This document shows, in pieces, positions 44,030-54,757 of a stretch of DNA of 64,000 bases (the first letter of the stretch is position 1; the number at the start of each line of letters is the position of its first letter). Origin of the DNA: Ceratorhiza oryzae-sativae (taxonomy: Eukaryota > Basidiomycota > Agaricomycetes > Cantharellales > Ceratobasidiaceae). The translations under genes were made by a program, and so were the position numbers. The stretch is from contig JARWMV010000016.1 of the NCBI GenBank assembly GCA_030998015.1, forward strand, positions 124,001-188,000. The letters run 5' to 3'. Below the pieces are notes generated by a model, which did not search any database, was not told the DNA's origin, and saw nothing but the letters and a program-made list of their open reading frames with translations.

Positions 44030-44817
44030 TTAGTTTTCCGACTCAGAGCTGCTTTCTTCCTCAACTTGTCTGCTGGCCTTCCCTTGTATCTTAGCTTTGT
44101 CGTAGGTCCACTGGCCTCGGCACTCCTTCAGGACATGCCCTGATTTACCGCATTTGATACAGAGTCCTTCTTTCCTTCGCCTGTCCTTTTCACTGTTTGG
44201 TATCCTTACCATGTTGTTGGTTTGGGTATTCCCCTGTTTGCCGCTGGTCCCTAAAGGCTTGTTCCCCCTTGTTTGTATTTCGCTGGTGCCCAGGTTGAAT
44301 TTGATGAGTTGCTGGTCCTTGTATTCATTTTCTGGTTTGCAAACTGCATGTCATCCATTTTGCAGGCAAAGTCAATTAATTGATCTAAGGTATACGATGG
44401 ACCTTCAGCCTCATTTGCCAGTACTTCAATCCTTAAGATCTCTTGTCGTTATTTTGTTATTTCGGGTTTTAACCCTTCCCTGAATTGGTCCTTGAGGGCT
44501 TCCTGGTTCCAGTCTACCTCTTGGATCAGGATCCGGAATTGGGTAGCATAATCCAATGCACTCTTGGTCTGTGTTAATTTCCTTAGTTTCCAGATGGTCT
44601 TTTCCTTTATGACTGGGTCATTAAAAGCATCCAGGAATCCCTTCCTGAAATCCTTCCAGGATGCAAGAATACCTGTGTGTTCGCCTGCTAGTAGTTTCCG
44701 GCGGTAAGGTTGTGCCCAGTTTGCTGCTTCCCCATCCTCCATGTTCATTAGCACAGCAGATATCTTTTTTTGGTCATCAAAGGCTGATTCGTCATAGTCA
44801 GCAAAGAAAAGTTCCAT
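44030..44817 (-). pseudogene. Chromovirus gag, core and zinc knuckle
   Basis: The 44817-44449 part is a Retrotrans_gag core (MELFFADYDESAFDDQKKIS, ANWAQPYRRKLLAG, FRKGFLDAFNDPVIKE, FREGLKPEITK) ending at an in-frame TAA. The frame then continues (ILRIEVLANEAEGPSYTLDQ). The 44212-44030 part carries the CCHC knuckle CIKCGKSGHVLKEC. It is separated from the upstream gag ORF by a frameshift. Confidence 0.85.
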
Positions 44818-44946
44818 GCTGATTATGAAGTTCTCTGCTTCCTTCCCTTTTTTCCCATTAAATTTGCTGGGTCTCCCTAGTCTCGCCTCCTTAGGAGTGT
44901 GGTTTGCAGCAAGGGTAGGTTGGTTTGCTTGGGATGGAGGTTCTGT

Positions 44947-45873
44947 TCAGGGTCTTATTGTGGACTCAGCCTGGAAGGTTCTTCCCAGAAAAGGTGTTCG
45001 TACTGGGGAGGCTGAGGGGGATCGTGAGGGGCTTCCTATGACCACCCTAGTTCTTCCCCTGGTTTCTTCTGTCCTTTCCTTTGGCCTTCCTGCTTCAGTA
45101 GTTTTCCAGAGCTCATTTCCTAGATCGGTTACCCGTTGTTCTAGTGCGATTAGGATCTCCCCTGTGTTTTCGGTTTTCTTCTCTAAGCTTTCGAGCTTTC
45201 GCTCTTGCATTCCCAGTACCCGGTTTATTTCCATGGAGATGTCCTTTAATTCTTTTATCAGGCTCCCCATTTCTGCTTTTAGGTCGTCCTGGTTCTTTGC
45301 CACATAGAGGACATTTTTGTTGGACGTTTCCATAGACCTTACCATCCAGTCCACGTTTCCTTCTTGTCGGGTTAGTGATATTTGACACTGATTTATACCC
45401 GTGATTGCCTTTTCTAGTTCCCTATGATTATTGTCTCTAAGTTCCTTGAGCCCCGCCCTGATGGCCGTGGCAATGGTGTGAATAGGGTTGGCAGTGGCTA
45501 TGGTTCCGGGACCTGGCTGGGGTTGTGTCCTTGCCTCTTCCGCCAAGGCCGTGCCTTGTTCGTATATGGTTCGGGTCATATCTTCTACCTCATCCCTCTC
45601 TGGATTTGAGATATCTTCTGGGTCTGGATTTATCAGGTGAATTGGCGGTTGAGGACTGCGGAGTGGTATTCCCCCTATTTCCCCTCCCAGGATGGGGGCC
45701 CGAGTGGGGTTGGGTTGAGCCACTGGTCGTGGGTTCTGTGGCAACCCCCCTGGCATTCCTTGGAGGGTCTCATCTGGGTTACCTTCCGCCTCTGGGGAAG
45801 CAATGGGTTTGGGTGATTGTGGCCTACTATTTGCCACTCTGCTTTGAGATCGAGTTTGTGGTCTCTGTGACAT
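44947..45873 (-). CDS. Chromovirus gag N-terminal ORF
   Basis: 308 residues starting MSQRPQTRSQSRVANSRPQ, with a Pro-rich first half and a predicted coiled coil (about residues 165-255: GSLIKELKDISMEINRVLGM, ERKLESLEKKTENTGE). Coiled coils of this kind drive particle assembly in Gag proteins. It starts 122 bp after the 5' LTR and ends in a stop just before the gag core, probably through a frameshift. Confidence 0.75.
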   Translation of the reverse strand: MSQRPQTRSQSRVANSRPQSPKPIASPEAEGNPDETLQGMPGGLPQNPRPVAQPNPTRAPILGGEIGGIPLRSPQPPIHLINPDPEDISNPERDEVEDMTRTIYEQGTALAEEARTQPQPGPGTIATANPIHTIATAIRAGLKELRDNNHRELEKAITGINQCQISLTRQEGNVDWMVRSMETSNKNVLYVAKNQDDLKAEMGSLIKELKDISMEINRVLGMQERKLESLEKKTENTGEILIALEQRVTDLGNELWKTTEAGRPKERTEETRGRTRVVIGSPSRSPSASPVRTPFLGRTFQAESTIRP

Positions 45874-45980
45874 AGTTTCTTTGTGTTCTCTTATGTATCA
45901 CAGGAGTTAGCTGGTTTTCTCGTATACTCAGCCCTTAGTATCTGTGCAGTATACTTATGTTCGCCACTAGTTAAGTTAAG

Positions 45981-45992
45981 AGCTTGCTTTAT
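45981..45992 (-). promoter_or_regulatory. Self-priming (Tf1-type) primer-binding site
   Basis: On the minus strand ATAAAGCAAGCT lies 2 nt after the 5' LTR. It is the exact 12-nt complement of AGCTTGCTTTAT at 46134-46123 inside the same LTR, about 36 nt after the start of the LTR TATA box and so close to the expected mRNA 5' end. No tRNA 3'-end complement is seen. This matches self-primed elements, in which the first 11 or so mRNA bases act as primer. Confidence 0.7.
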
Positions 45993-45994
45993 AA

Positions 45995-46776
45995 TGTCGT
46001 GACCCTCTGGAGGCTCCCTTGTGGAGCACTTAAGTAGTGGCTGCGTTGACGGTTTGGTGCTATGCAGTATGTATTGAGTGTTCTAGTTACAGTGTTTGCT
46101 ATGGTCTATGGTGGTTGACGAGATAAAGCAAGCTGAGGCGTCCAGTCTTGCTTTATCCTCCTTATATATACCTGTGGCTGCGGTGGCTGCGGACGTATTA
46201 TCTAAGCACACTCCGCAGTAGGTGTAGGTTATGTACAGTACTATGGGTTAGGTAATTGATTGTCTTAAGTTTGTGTGGCTCCGAATCTTATAGAGCCACA
46301 CGAGGTCCGAGGGGTAGGCACTGAGGTCACGTGATCCAGCTGTAAGCGCTGAGATCACGTGACAACTCGCTCCTCGCTCCAAGTAACATGGGAGAGAAAT
46401 GCTGGAGCGAGTTCAGGGTAACAACCGTAAGCGCCGAGGTCACGTGACCCTTCTGTAAGCGCCGAGATCACGTGATAACTCGCTCCTCACTCCAAGTAAC
46501 AAGGGAGAGAAATGCTGGAGCGAGTTCAGGGTAACCACCGTAGGCGCTGAGGTCATGTGATCCTGCCGTAAGCGCCAAGATCACGTGACAACTCGCTCCT
46601 CGCTCCAAGTAACAATGGAGAGAAATGCTGGAGCGAGTTCAGGGTAACCACCGTAAGCGCCGGCTAAGCGCCGAGGTCACCTGACCTTGTTTATGGCTTG
46701 TTCCGCTTAGGAAAAATGCCATAAATCTGTAGAAATATTTGGTTGTTTTGTTATGTCCGTTTGACGGGTCATAACA
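45995..46776 (-). repeat. 5' LTR of the chromovirus (expanded form)
   Basis: 782 bp, 226 bp longer than the other LTR because the block GTAAGCGC - TCACGTGA - CTCGCTCCTCGCTCCAAG - GGAGAGAAATGCTGGAGCGA is repeated about three times (46340-46670). TATATATAAG (minus strand, 46170-46161) is the TATA box. Hairpin arms are GTGGCTC/GAGCCAC (about 46276-46304). Confidence 0.92.
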
Positions 46777-46781
46777 TTCCT

Positions 46782-48891
46782 CAGCTACAGGTACTTAGAT
46801 TTCCTCTAATAGCTGGTACTTAATGTCATGCTCAATCAGGCAATATTGTACCCTTATATATCTCTGTATATAAGATACAATGAATCAGACAGTATATAAC
46901 TAATATGGTACTTTATTCCTCAGTACTAGTTATATAAGAAATCACACACAGACAAGAGAAATAGAAAGAGAAAAAGAAACCAATAACCAGTCTGGGTTGA
47001 GTAGAGGAGGAGTGGTCTGGAAGGGCCTCAGAGGAGGTCCTTTTATACCCTGAGGAGGGCATTCCAGAGCCAAATAGATACATGCATGCCAGTGCGATCA
47101 TCAAAAGAGGGTACTGCTATACTTGGGGTACACCCTAGCCCAGTATAGGATAAAAGAGTAAAGACAGGGTGTGGATCAAAGGCATTGATGCATCTGAGAC
47201 CTGCTATTGGCTTGTAGATCATATTATCATAGTATATACATGTAATGAACAGAGGCTACATCTCAGTGAGTCATAAAGTGAGTCAGAGAAGCTTCTGGAT
47301 CAATTTGGGAAGCTCTCCTGACTCACTGGAGTCATTAGATCTTGATTGATGGTCCAGTAAGATTCTAATGATCTTCAGGCCATTCTGGCGCGAGGATCTG
47401 GTGGATTGCAACGATCTTTGGGCAGCAGATACTAGAGATGTCGTGCCAGACTCCAGCTGCCAGAATTGGCTGGAAATTCCGGCCCATTTCCGGCTATTTC
47501 CGGCGATGCCAGAGCCGGAAACAGAGCAGGAATCAACAAAACCTGTCGGACTCCATCTCTGAAACCGTCTGATTCCTGCTTCTGGCATTCCGGCATTCTG
47601 GCGTTCCGACATTCCGGCATTCCGACATTCTGGCATGCATTCTGGCATTCTGGCGTTCTGGCATCCAAGGTGTTCCGACAGTTCTGTCATTCCTGTTTGT
47701 GATCAGCAAACCTAGCTAATGATACTGCACTTCCCCACGGTTCAACATGACAAATCCTTAGTGTCATGCATATGCCGAGCTCTAATCAAGTATAACAACG
47801 TTTAGAAAATTGACGATAAATTGATTCGTATCACATGAACTCAAAAACCAAACAAACAAGCGTGTATAACCGTTATAAACAATACACGAAGGATACCAAA
47901 TGCACGCCCGATACAATGAAAGTAGTATGAGAATGGCACATACGCAGGCGACAAAGAACCATGTAACATAACAAAACTGTCCCTCGCGTTGTATCAGGTA
48001 CAGTTTGAGACATACACTTTTGTTGTACTCACCTGACAAGCCACCCAGGAATAACAGTAGCCGAGTCAGGTACTCAGCCTAACGAACGCAAATGGCTGAC
48101 AGCGCTCGGCAAGCGCACCGGTGTCTTGGCAGCATTCTGGGATGCCGGGGCCAAAAGGGTTGTGCAGACGGTGCAGAGGGACTCAAGGGGGCAGAGCTGG
48201 ACGAGAGAGTTGAGATGAGTAAGATGATAATTTACGATCGTGAAAATGTGACTTACCCAAGACCAAACAGACATTCGTGACTCTGGCGACGCGACATCCG
48301 CTAATGCGCCCGCCATAATGCAAGCTGTGTTCCGCAATTGAGAGCGGTTCCCGAATAATGTACCCTTCTCTCCCAAGATTCTGTATGTTGAATAATTGCG
48401 ACCCTCCATTCCTTGTGTTCGTTCCTGTATACAACTTAGCTTTACTCGTATAGCGAATCTCTTTGCACAATTCCAACTTGCTGTGACGTGCGCAGAAGAA
48501 CTGCGCGAGTAAAGCACCATGAACTCAGAGCTGCGGTGGCATGGATGAGGCCGCATGACAGAGTTTGAGCAGGTTTTTAAGCAAAAGCCATAGGCCCACC
48601 ACTCTAATAATGAGCCAGAGTAATGTCACTCAAGTGTAGGATATATGTACCAGTTTGAACCAAGAATGGTGTGTAGATATTGGAGTTCGCCGTCACCCGA
48701 CCGTGGTGGTTTCTGATAGGACGGACTTGATCACATGACCGTATTACACACAACACACACACTCAGGGAAAGTGGGATGTTTATCATGGGATTGTAGATC
48801 GACAGCAATATATTTTAAATCGTAGACAAGCAGACTAGTCGTGAGGTTTGTATAGAAAATAGGAAAATGTTCAGGGAGGTAGAAGACAACA
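46782..48891. other. Right flank of the chromovirus: LTR-like remainder, repeats, no clear gene
   Basis: 46782 to about 47280 probably continues the LTR-like sequence broken at 36377 (TATA-rich, with short polypurine runs near 46950-46980). 47400-47690 is the GGAAT-type repeat. 47700-48890 has short open frames on both strands (for example 48074-48556 minus) without motifs. Confidence 0.45.
47400..47690 (+). repeat. GGAAT/CCGGAAT dispersed repeat, copy 1
   Basis: After CTAGAGATGTCGTGCCAGA come many TTCCGGC and TTCTGGCATTCCGGCATT units. Copy 2 is inverted at 54100-54336. All frames read as short Met-Pro-Glu-Cys-type repeats, so it is not a gene. Confidence 0.7.
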
Positions 48892-51800
48892 TTAAGCAGC
48901 TGGAACTGCCTTTGCCTGTGCCCTTCCAGCACCGTTCTTTATTATCTTTGGTGTAACAAGGCAACCAGGCGGTACAAGTCCAGCCTTGTCATACGCACCA
49001 AGCGTAGCAGAGGCCTGGATTGTGTAGGAGCTGAGGCGGTGGCGATGTTTGCTTACCGTCGAACCCATGAACAAAAAAAGGCACTCAACGTCAACACTTG
49101 TAGCTGAACAAACATCAGTATTGTGTGAACACCCCTAGAGGCCACTCACCTGGCATGCTCAACACGTCTAATGCGAGCTGAGTAAATCCACTCCATTCAT
49201 TGCCAGCCACGCGTTGACTATGCCACCATGCCAGCGGGTTACAAAGAATCGGGTTCCCATTCGCATCTGGCAGAGGGGCCACAATTGGTGCTGTTGATTG
49301 TCAGTCAGATCGCGCAAGCACTAAAGATCAACGTCACTTACCGTTCACAAACTCACGAACAGGGCATCAAGAAGCCGTTTGACTGCCTTCTTGGCCAAAA
49401 AGATGCAACACAAACGACTATCATTTACGTTAACTAAATGAAATATAATAGAGTGGTTAAATCTTACTGAATATCCAAACTGAGACACAGCTGGAGTGGA
49501 AACGATCGAGTTTGCAGGTTGCCCATGCTGCTTGTAGAAGTCGTGATACACATTAACAAGCGCGTTAATAGCGTCTTCGATCCAGTCAGGCTGCCAATTG
49601 GACATTCGCAGATATTTTGCGCGCATAGAAGGATGGCAGACTGTAGAACGGCGACGGTTAGCCAATACAATTAAGACTCGGTAGCTCATGCGTACGAATA
49701 GAGAAGCGGTACGCATCGGAAGTATCAGTCTTGCTGTAATATTCGTTGAGCTTCTTGCGTGCACGATTGGCGGCATGCCGGGCATAGAGAGGGAGTGTGT
49801 TATCTTCGCACATTTGGCCGAACATGTAGTCAAGGGAGTCGAGATGGATGATAACATCAGCGAGCATGGGAACCTCGGCGCGCGACATGACGTCGGTAAC
49901 AACCTGGAAAGCCTACGAACGCTCTGAGCAAAGCGCAACGAATAGGATACATATGATACTCACATTGAAGAGCTGGTTCAAGTTTTCGATGTGCTCGAGA
50001 TCGTCTTCGTTGAAGCGATAGGCACGTGGGATGTTTACTTGAGGATCGGTTTGAACTTCAAGACTGCAAGCAAGATACACTTAGTCATGAGCGCCAGGAT
50101 AAAAGCAGTAACTGTTGACTTACATGGCTGGGAATGTGCGTTCACCATCCTGGGTCATGTTTCCTGTTGAATTCCAGCGTGTTCGAATGTCGCGTCGAAT
50201 GTTGTGTGTACCCTTGATTCCTAGCTTGTGGCAAGCCTTACGGAACACTTTCTTAGCGTAGGGGGAGTATCGAATCTTCTTCAAAAAGTAACCAAGCTGA
50301 TAGAGTTACTCCCAGGTTAAATAAAGCTTCACGACTACACGTAGATTCTACGTACTTTCTTCAGAATGAGGCCAGCACGCTTGGCCAAGCGCTCCTCATC
50401 AGATCCTGGGACAATTGGTGGTATGTTGTAATCGTCGACCTCCCGCCCAATGTCGCTTGCGAGGTCATTGTCTTCGTCATCACCGTTGAGAGCCCACAAC
50501 GAGGATTCGCTGTCTTGGTTGTAGTCCTCCAAGTCCTTGTTTTGTTATGCAGGGTAAGCAAGGTTTGATTGATGGAAACCCCCAGGCACACTCACCAACG
50601 TGTCACCATCTTCCTCCCCATCCTCATCCATTTCATCCTCGTCGTCCTCAAGTTCACTGTCGTCACACACTATTGCCTTGCGAAATGGCTTTGCCGCCTC
50701 CTGTACTTAGTATATAGCTGAGTGAATGCATCTGGGAGGACCAAACCGAGTACTTGCCTGAGCGCCAAGATTGAGCACGTGGCACAAACAATATACACGA
50801 GACTTGCGTCCCTTGTGGCGCTCGAGTTTGTACTTGGCCAGGCGATCAAGCATCGTGTTGTGATTTGAGGCGGCATCCCCAACCATGCCCCAGAACTGCT
50901 GGCTGAGTCAAAAATCCATTGATTCCATGTTGCATATACTCACCAAATTTTCGATGCCAAACTTGATCAACACCTTCCGCAGCTTTTTGGCCAGATTGTT
51001 GCCCGTGTGTGCATCACCATCGAAGCTATTTCAATTGTCAGTACATTTTATCCAGTAGGAACGTAAGCTACCTGACTTTAAGCACTCCAAAACGAAGCGC
51101 TTGATCTTCATAGTTGCAGCGACGACCTCTTGATGGAATATGACTATTCCCAGGTAGTCATATCCGTTGTCTGAAGAATAGAGATCGAGCGCAAGATGCA
51201 TGGTACCTTGAACGCTCTGATGTGACATAAGTGCATTTTCAGCACTAAGTATGATGTGCCTTACCGCCAAGTCACCCTTAATCTTGTTTTGCATCGCCTT
51301 GTACATCAATTTGATGTCGGCGCTGATTGTGGTTTGGTGAGGCTTGTGTCGACGCACGGTTGGATGCAGCAGATCATGAAGCTAGCACCGAGTGAAGTAA
51401 GTCTATGAACATAGAATAGATGGCACACTCACATGCGGATCGTTGAGAATGCTTAAGGGGCGCGAGCATCGAGCGACCCACAGCGCACAAAACTCGCGCA
51501 CGTCCCTTTCAGTCATGTTTTCGCCAGAACCACAGAAGCCATGGTCACCAAGCTCGGTATCCTGTTTAGTCGGTTTTCGGCAGTAACGTTCCTTATGCAA
51601 TAGGAATGCGGTAGTGTCTGATGCACCAACCTTGCGTGTGACCGTTTTCTTGCACCTGAGAGACCTTGTAAGTCCAAAGCCTGGTTTCAGTAGTTAGATA
51701 CGCACACAAGACATGTCCATATGTGTCGAGTAGGGGGTTTCCCACTGTCCCAGTCGATGACTGGGTCCGAAAACCCTGTGTATGCAGTGGACTTGGACGT

Positions 51801-52310
51801 GCTGATTCGACGAATTGTCTGAGCTGTATGTGAATAAGTAAACAGATCGCTCGAGAAGGATCGATGAACCGAGTTACTCACCAAGTTCCAATTCTGGATC
51901 ATTCTCCTGACGTTTCAATTTCGTTTTAGTCCGACGTGCAATGATGGGAACCGAACTAGTCTTGGAAATGTGGCCAGACTCGGATCGGGCGTCGGCCTCT
52001 GACTGCGTGCGCGTTGAGCCAGCTGGAGTCGATGCGCGTGTGCTAGATTCGTAAGGCGTGGGACGCCGATACTTTGTATTCCTATCAACTACGATCTGGT
52101 GTTCTTCTGGGGGTATGTAAATAATATAGTAAATGTGTTTGGGAGAATATACTTGCTGTCGAGTGGACTCGACTCGTCTCTCTGGCGTTTAGTACGAGGG
52201 GCTTTCACAATCAGTCGTGTTTGGGGCTCTGCGTAATTAGCAGGTTTAGTAAAGGAATACGGTGAATCAAAATGAATACCTATGGCAACTACTTCGTCGT
52301 CGGAGTCCAT
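48892..52310 (-). CDS. hAT-family transposase gene, multi-exon
   Basis: Read on the minus strand from ATG 52310 (MDSDDEVVAI) to TAA 48892. A BED-like finger occurs near 51690-51900 (PTRHIWTCLVCVSN). Core blocks: VREFCALWVARCSRPLSIL, KPHQTTISADIKLMYKAM, TMHLALDLYSSDNGYDYLGI, GMVGDAASNHNTMLDRLAKY, SRVYCLCHVLNLGAQA, EVPMLADVIIHLDSLDYMFG, NTLPLYARHAANRARKKLNE. The C-terminal dimerisation domain reads NPLAWWHSQRVAGNEWSGF, TQLALDVLSMPG, ATSVDVE and RHRLSSYTIQASATLGAYD. A long Asp/Glu-rich insert (about 50400-50680) sits between core blocks, as in other fungal hATs. About a dozen short introns. No stop was met in the exons I followed, so it may be functional. I did not find its terminal inverted repeats or 8-bp TSD, so a domesticated gene is possible. 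Confidence 0.8.
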
Positions 52311-54757
52311 CGTTAGTCCCACGTGATCGGGGAGTGGTGCAGCAACCAAGTTTGAGACAAGCTCAATCCACCGTTGTATGTCTAGACGGCGCAAGTCTGA
52401 TATGAACAGCATCGTCGGATGATTCGCTTTTATAGTGAATTTTTGGTCAAGTACTAGGCGGCGGGGGCACACCCAATGCGGGTAAACAGTCTGGTACGTG
52501 ACTCGGTAGTCTCCTGTTCTCGACCACACCACCCTGGCCTCCGCGTGTACGTATCGTTCGCCTATTCGCCCACGACTGCACTTAACCTATTTGGTTCAAG
52601 GTGAGCGCCATCCAACCATCAAAACGTCGTTGTTATCACTGATATTCACGCCCTAAACCGCCATCGCGCGGAGAATAGATACCGAGTACGTAGTCTCTCC
52701 ATCCCTCCAGTCGTGTTTCCGACACAGGTGTATATCTTGTGAGTCCTGTGTACATCTTTTGATAATTGACCACCGCCTTTACTAACCATATATCGTAGTC
52801 ATCCAGAATTTTGGGCCCACTCAACATATCACTAGTCGTGTCGCCGTTTGGTACCAAAGGGTTTGAGCACGGGTATGCTCTCTTTTTCATTTTTCCATTT
52901 TTTTTTTGTGTCAACTGACTCGAATAATGGCTTGGTTTATTCACAACCCTAGCGCAAATTTGATGAAGCCCGCCTTGCGGTTCACTTCGTCAGTACCTAG
53001 TACGTATCCTATGTGGTTATTGTGATTGGTTACGAGCTAACTCGCCCATTTTTTACAAACGATGAGAATAATAGCACCTGTGGGCGAGCCACGTTGGCTG
53101 GGGTACAAGGGTATGTATGGTCGTGTCGCGCTATGCAGGTACTAATTGGATGCGTGTATACCCCTTGGTGCGATCGCGTCTTGGCGATGGGTTCTGGACT
53201 TGTTGAACCGCTCTCGTCCAATGCAACAACTGCTCTTGGCCATGTGCGACTACTAGCCCTCCACCACAGCCCCAATCGTTTGTTGTGTTCCCCAAAATAC
53301 TGGTTCTCTCGTCAGCTAAGGTGAATCATCGCAAGGTATGTATTTTAGTTCAAACTAACTTCGACAAATACTCTCATGCCTACCTGGAAACAGCCTAGTG
53401 CTGACGGTACATGCCAATGTCCAGTGGCCTCATCACACACCCCTTCACCGATTGTCATATCCTCTCCAGTCCCCCGCCAGCCATGTCACCCCCAGGTCAC
53501 CTGGATACTCGACGCATGTTTATCCCAGCCCGGCTGAGCTTGCTGGACACATGCATGCCCCTTGTCTCGCTTCCAAGTACCACGTCTTGGCTGCTTATGA
53601 ATGGCTGCACCAACGCCGATCTATGCTTCAGTCGTGGGTGCTCAATATTGACATTATGTCGTACGTGGTAAGTACGATTGATCTTGGTTGTTGATCCAAT
53701 TACTGATATCTTAAACCGTAAACCAGCAACGAGCTTTTCGTCAGATTTCTTGCTTTCAATTTTTTTAGTTCCTTCTTCACATACGCACACACGCTCGCTC
53801 TCATGTTTCTTTCTAACATGTTGATTGTTGTTTTTCTTGCGCAAACACCCTTGCTCTCACGTTTCTTCTCTGTTTTGTGTTGTTTTTTCATATTCAGTTT
53901 GTTCAACAGCGATGTCAAAATATGACCTTGAATGAGTGATGGTTTGCTAGTAGCAATATATGATATGTTTTGCTTTCGATTCGGTGTGCTTAACAAATAG
54001 TTGGTCTACAACTTGAGTAATACTAGCTATTGTCTACCCTCAGGTCAGTGGTATTGTCGCTCTGGCTCCATGTGTTTCTGTCCTTATGTGTATTCCTACA
54101 AGGAGTATTCCAGCTTTCTGCATTCCTTCAAAGGATGGAAATCCTGCGTTCCGGCTTCCTGCATTCCGGCATATGCAGGAATGCAGGAATTCCGGCACAA
54201 GCCGGAATTCCATGCGGAATCCATCTTCCGGCACTCGGAGCCGGAGACAGAGCTGGAACTGGGTTTTTGGGCCGGAATCTGGCTGCCAGAGCAGGAATCC
54301 GGCATTTTTCTGGCATGACATCTCTAGCTTGCATTGCCTTGGCTGCCATTGCCACAGCCATTGCCTTGGCTGCAGTCCTGGAGACAGGCATGCCCAAATG
54401 GGGCTCCACCCTCTTGGTCTGAAACTGGAACCTTGTTTGGGTTTTGCATTCTATTTCAGATGACTTTGATTAGCCAGAGACTTGGACTTGTTATACTGTA
54501 GTTGCTTGTATCCATCAGACCTCATATCAGAGCAGGTAATCATAAAAGTAGTACTCATCAGCACACAGCATGATGCATCCAGGTTGTTTTGTGTCTGTTG
54601 GGATGACACGGGTTCAGGTTGAGTCAATTTGAGTTCGGAGCCGAAGCGTCTGACATAATCCGGGATCAAACAACAGAGTCAACCACAACCTTCAGAATGG
54701 TCAGCAGTCAAGTTTATCAACCTCCTCTATCATCCCCACAACAAGAGATCTTGAATA
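52311..54757. other. Upstream of hAT gene; repeats; no clear gene
   Basis: A minus-strand open frame 52944-52636 (RYTPVSETRLEGWRDYVLGI) could be a real exon but has no recognised family. The rest is AT-rich or simple-sequence DNA. 54100-54336 holds the second GGAAT-type repeat. Confidence 0.4.
54100..54336 (-). repeat. GGAAT/CCGGAAT dispersed repeat, copy 2
   Basis: Its reverse complement starts CTAGAGATGTCATGCCAGA, as copy 1 does, and continues with the same GCCGGA, CAGAGC and GGAATTCC blocks. It lies inverted relative to 47400-47690. Confidence 0.7.

Larger units (their letters stand above)
36378..46776 (-). mobile_element. Ty3/gypsy chromovirus with a captured non-retroviral segment, defective
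   Basis: A 10.4-kb element between TSD copies TTCCT (36373-36377 and 46777-46781). LTRs lie at 36378-36933 (556 bp) and 45995-46776 (782 bp) and end TGT...ACA. On the minus strand the order is LTR, self-priming site, gag, zinc knuckle, protease remnant, RT, RNase H-integrase-chromodomain, then a 3.6-kb segment with three unrelated ORFs, polypurine tract and LTR. Frameshifts and stops in gag, protease and RNase H make it non-autonomous. Confidence 0.93.

Noticed and set aside
47283..47690. ORF reading as repeated Met-Pro-Glu-Cys-Arg-Asn units
   Set aside because: Product of the GGAAT-type repeat; similar low-complexity frames occur in several phases and in the inverted copy.
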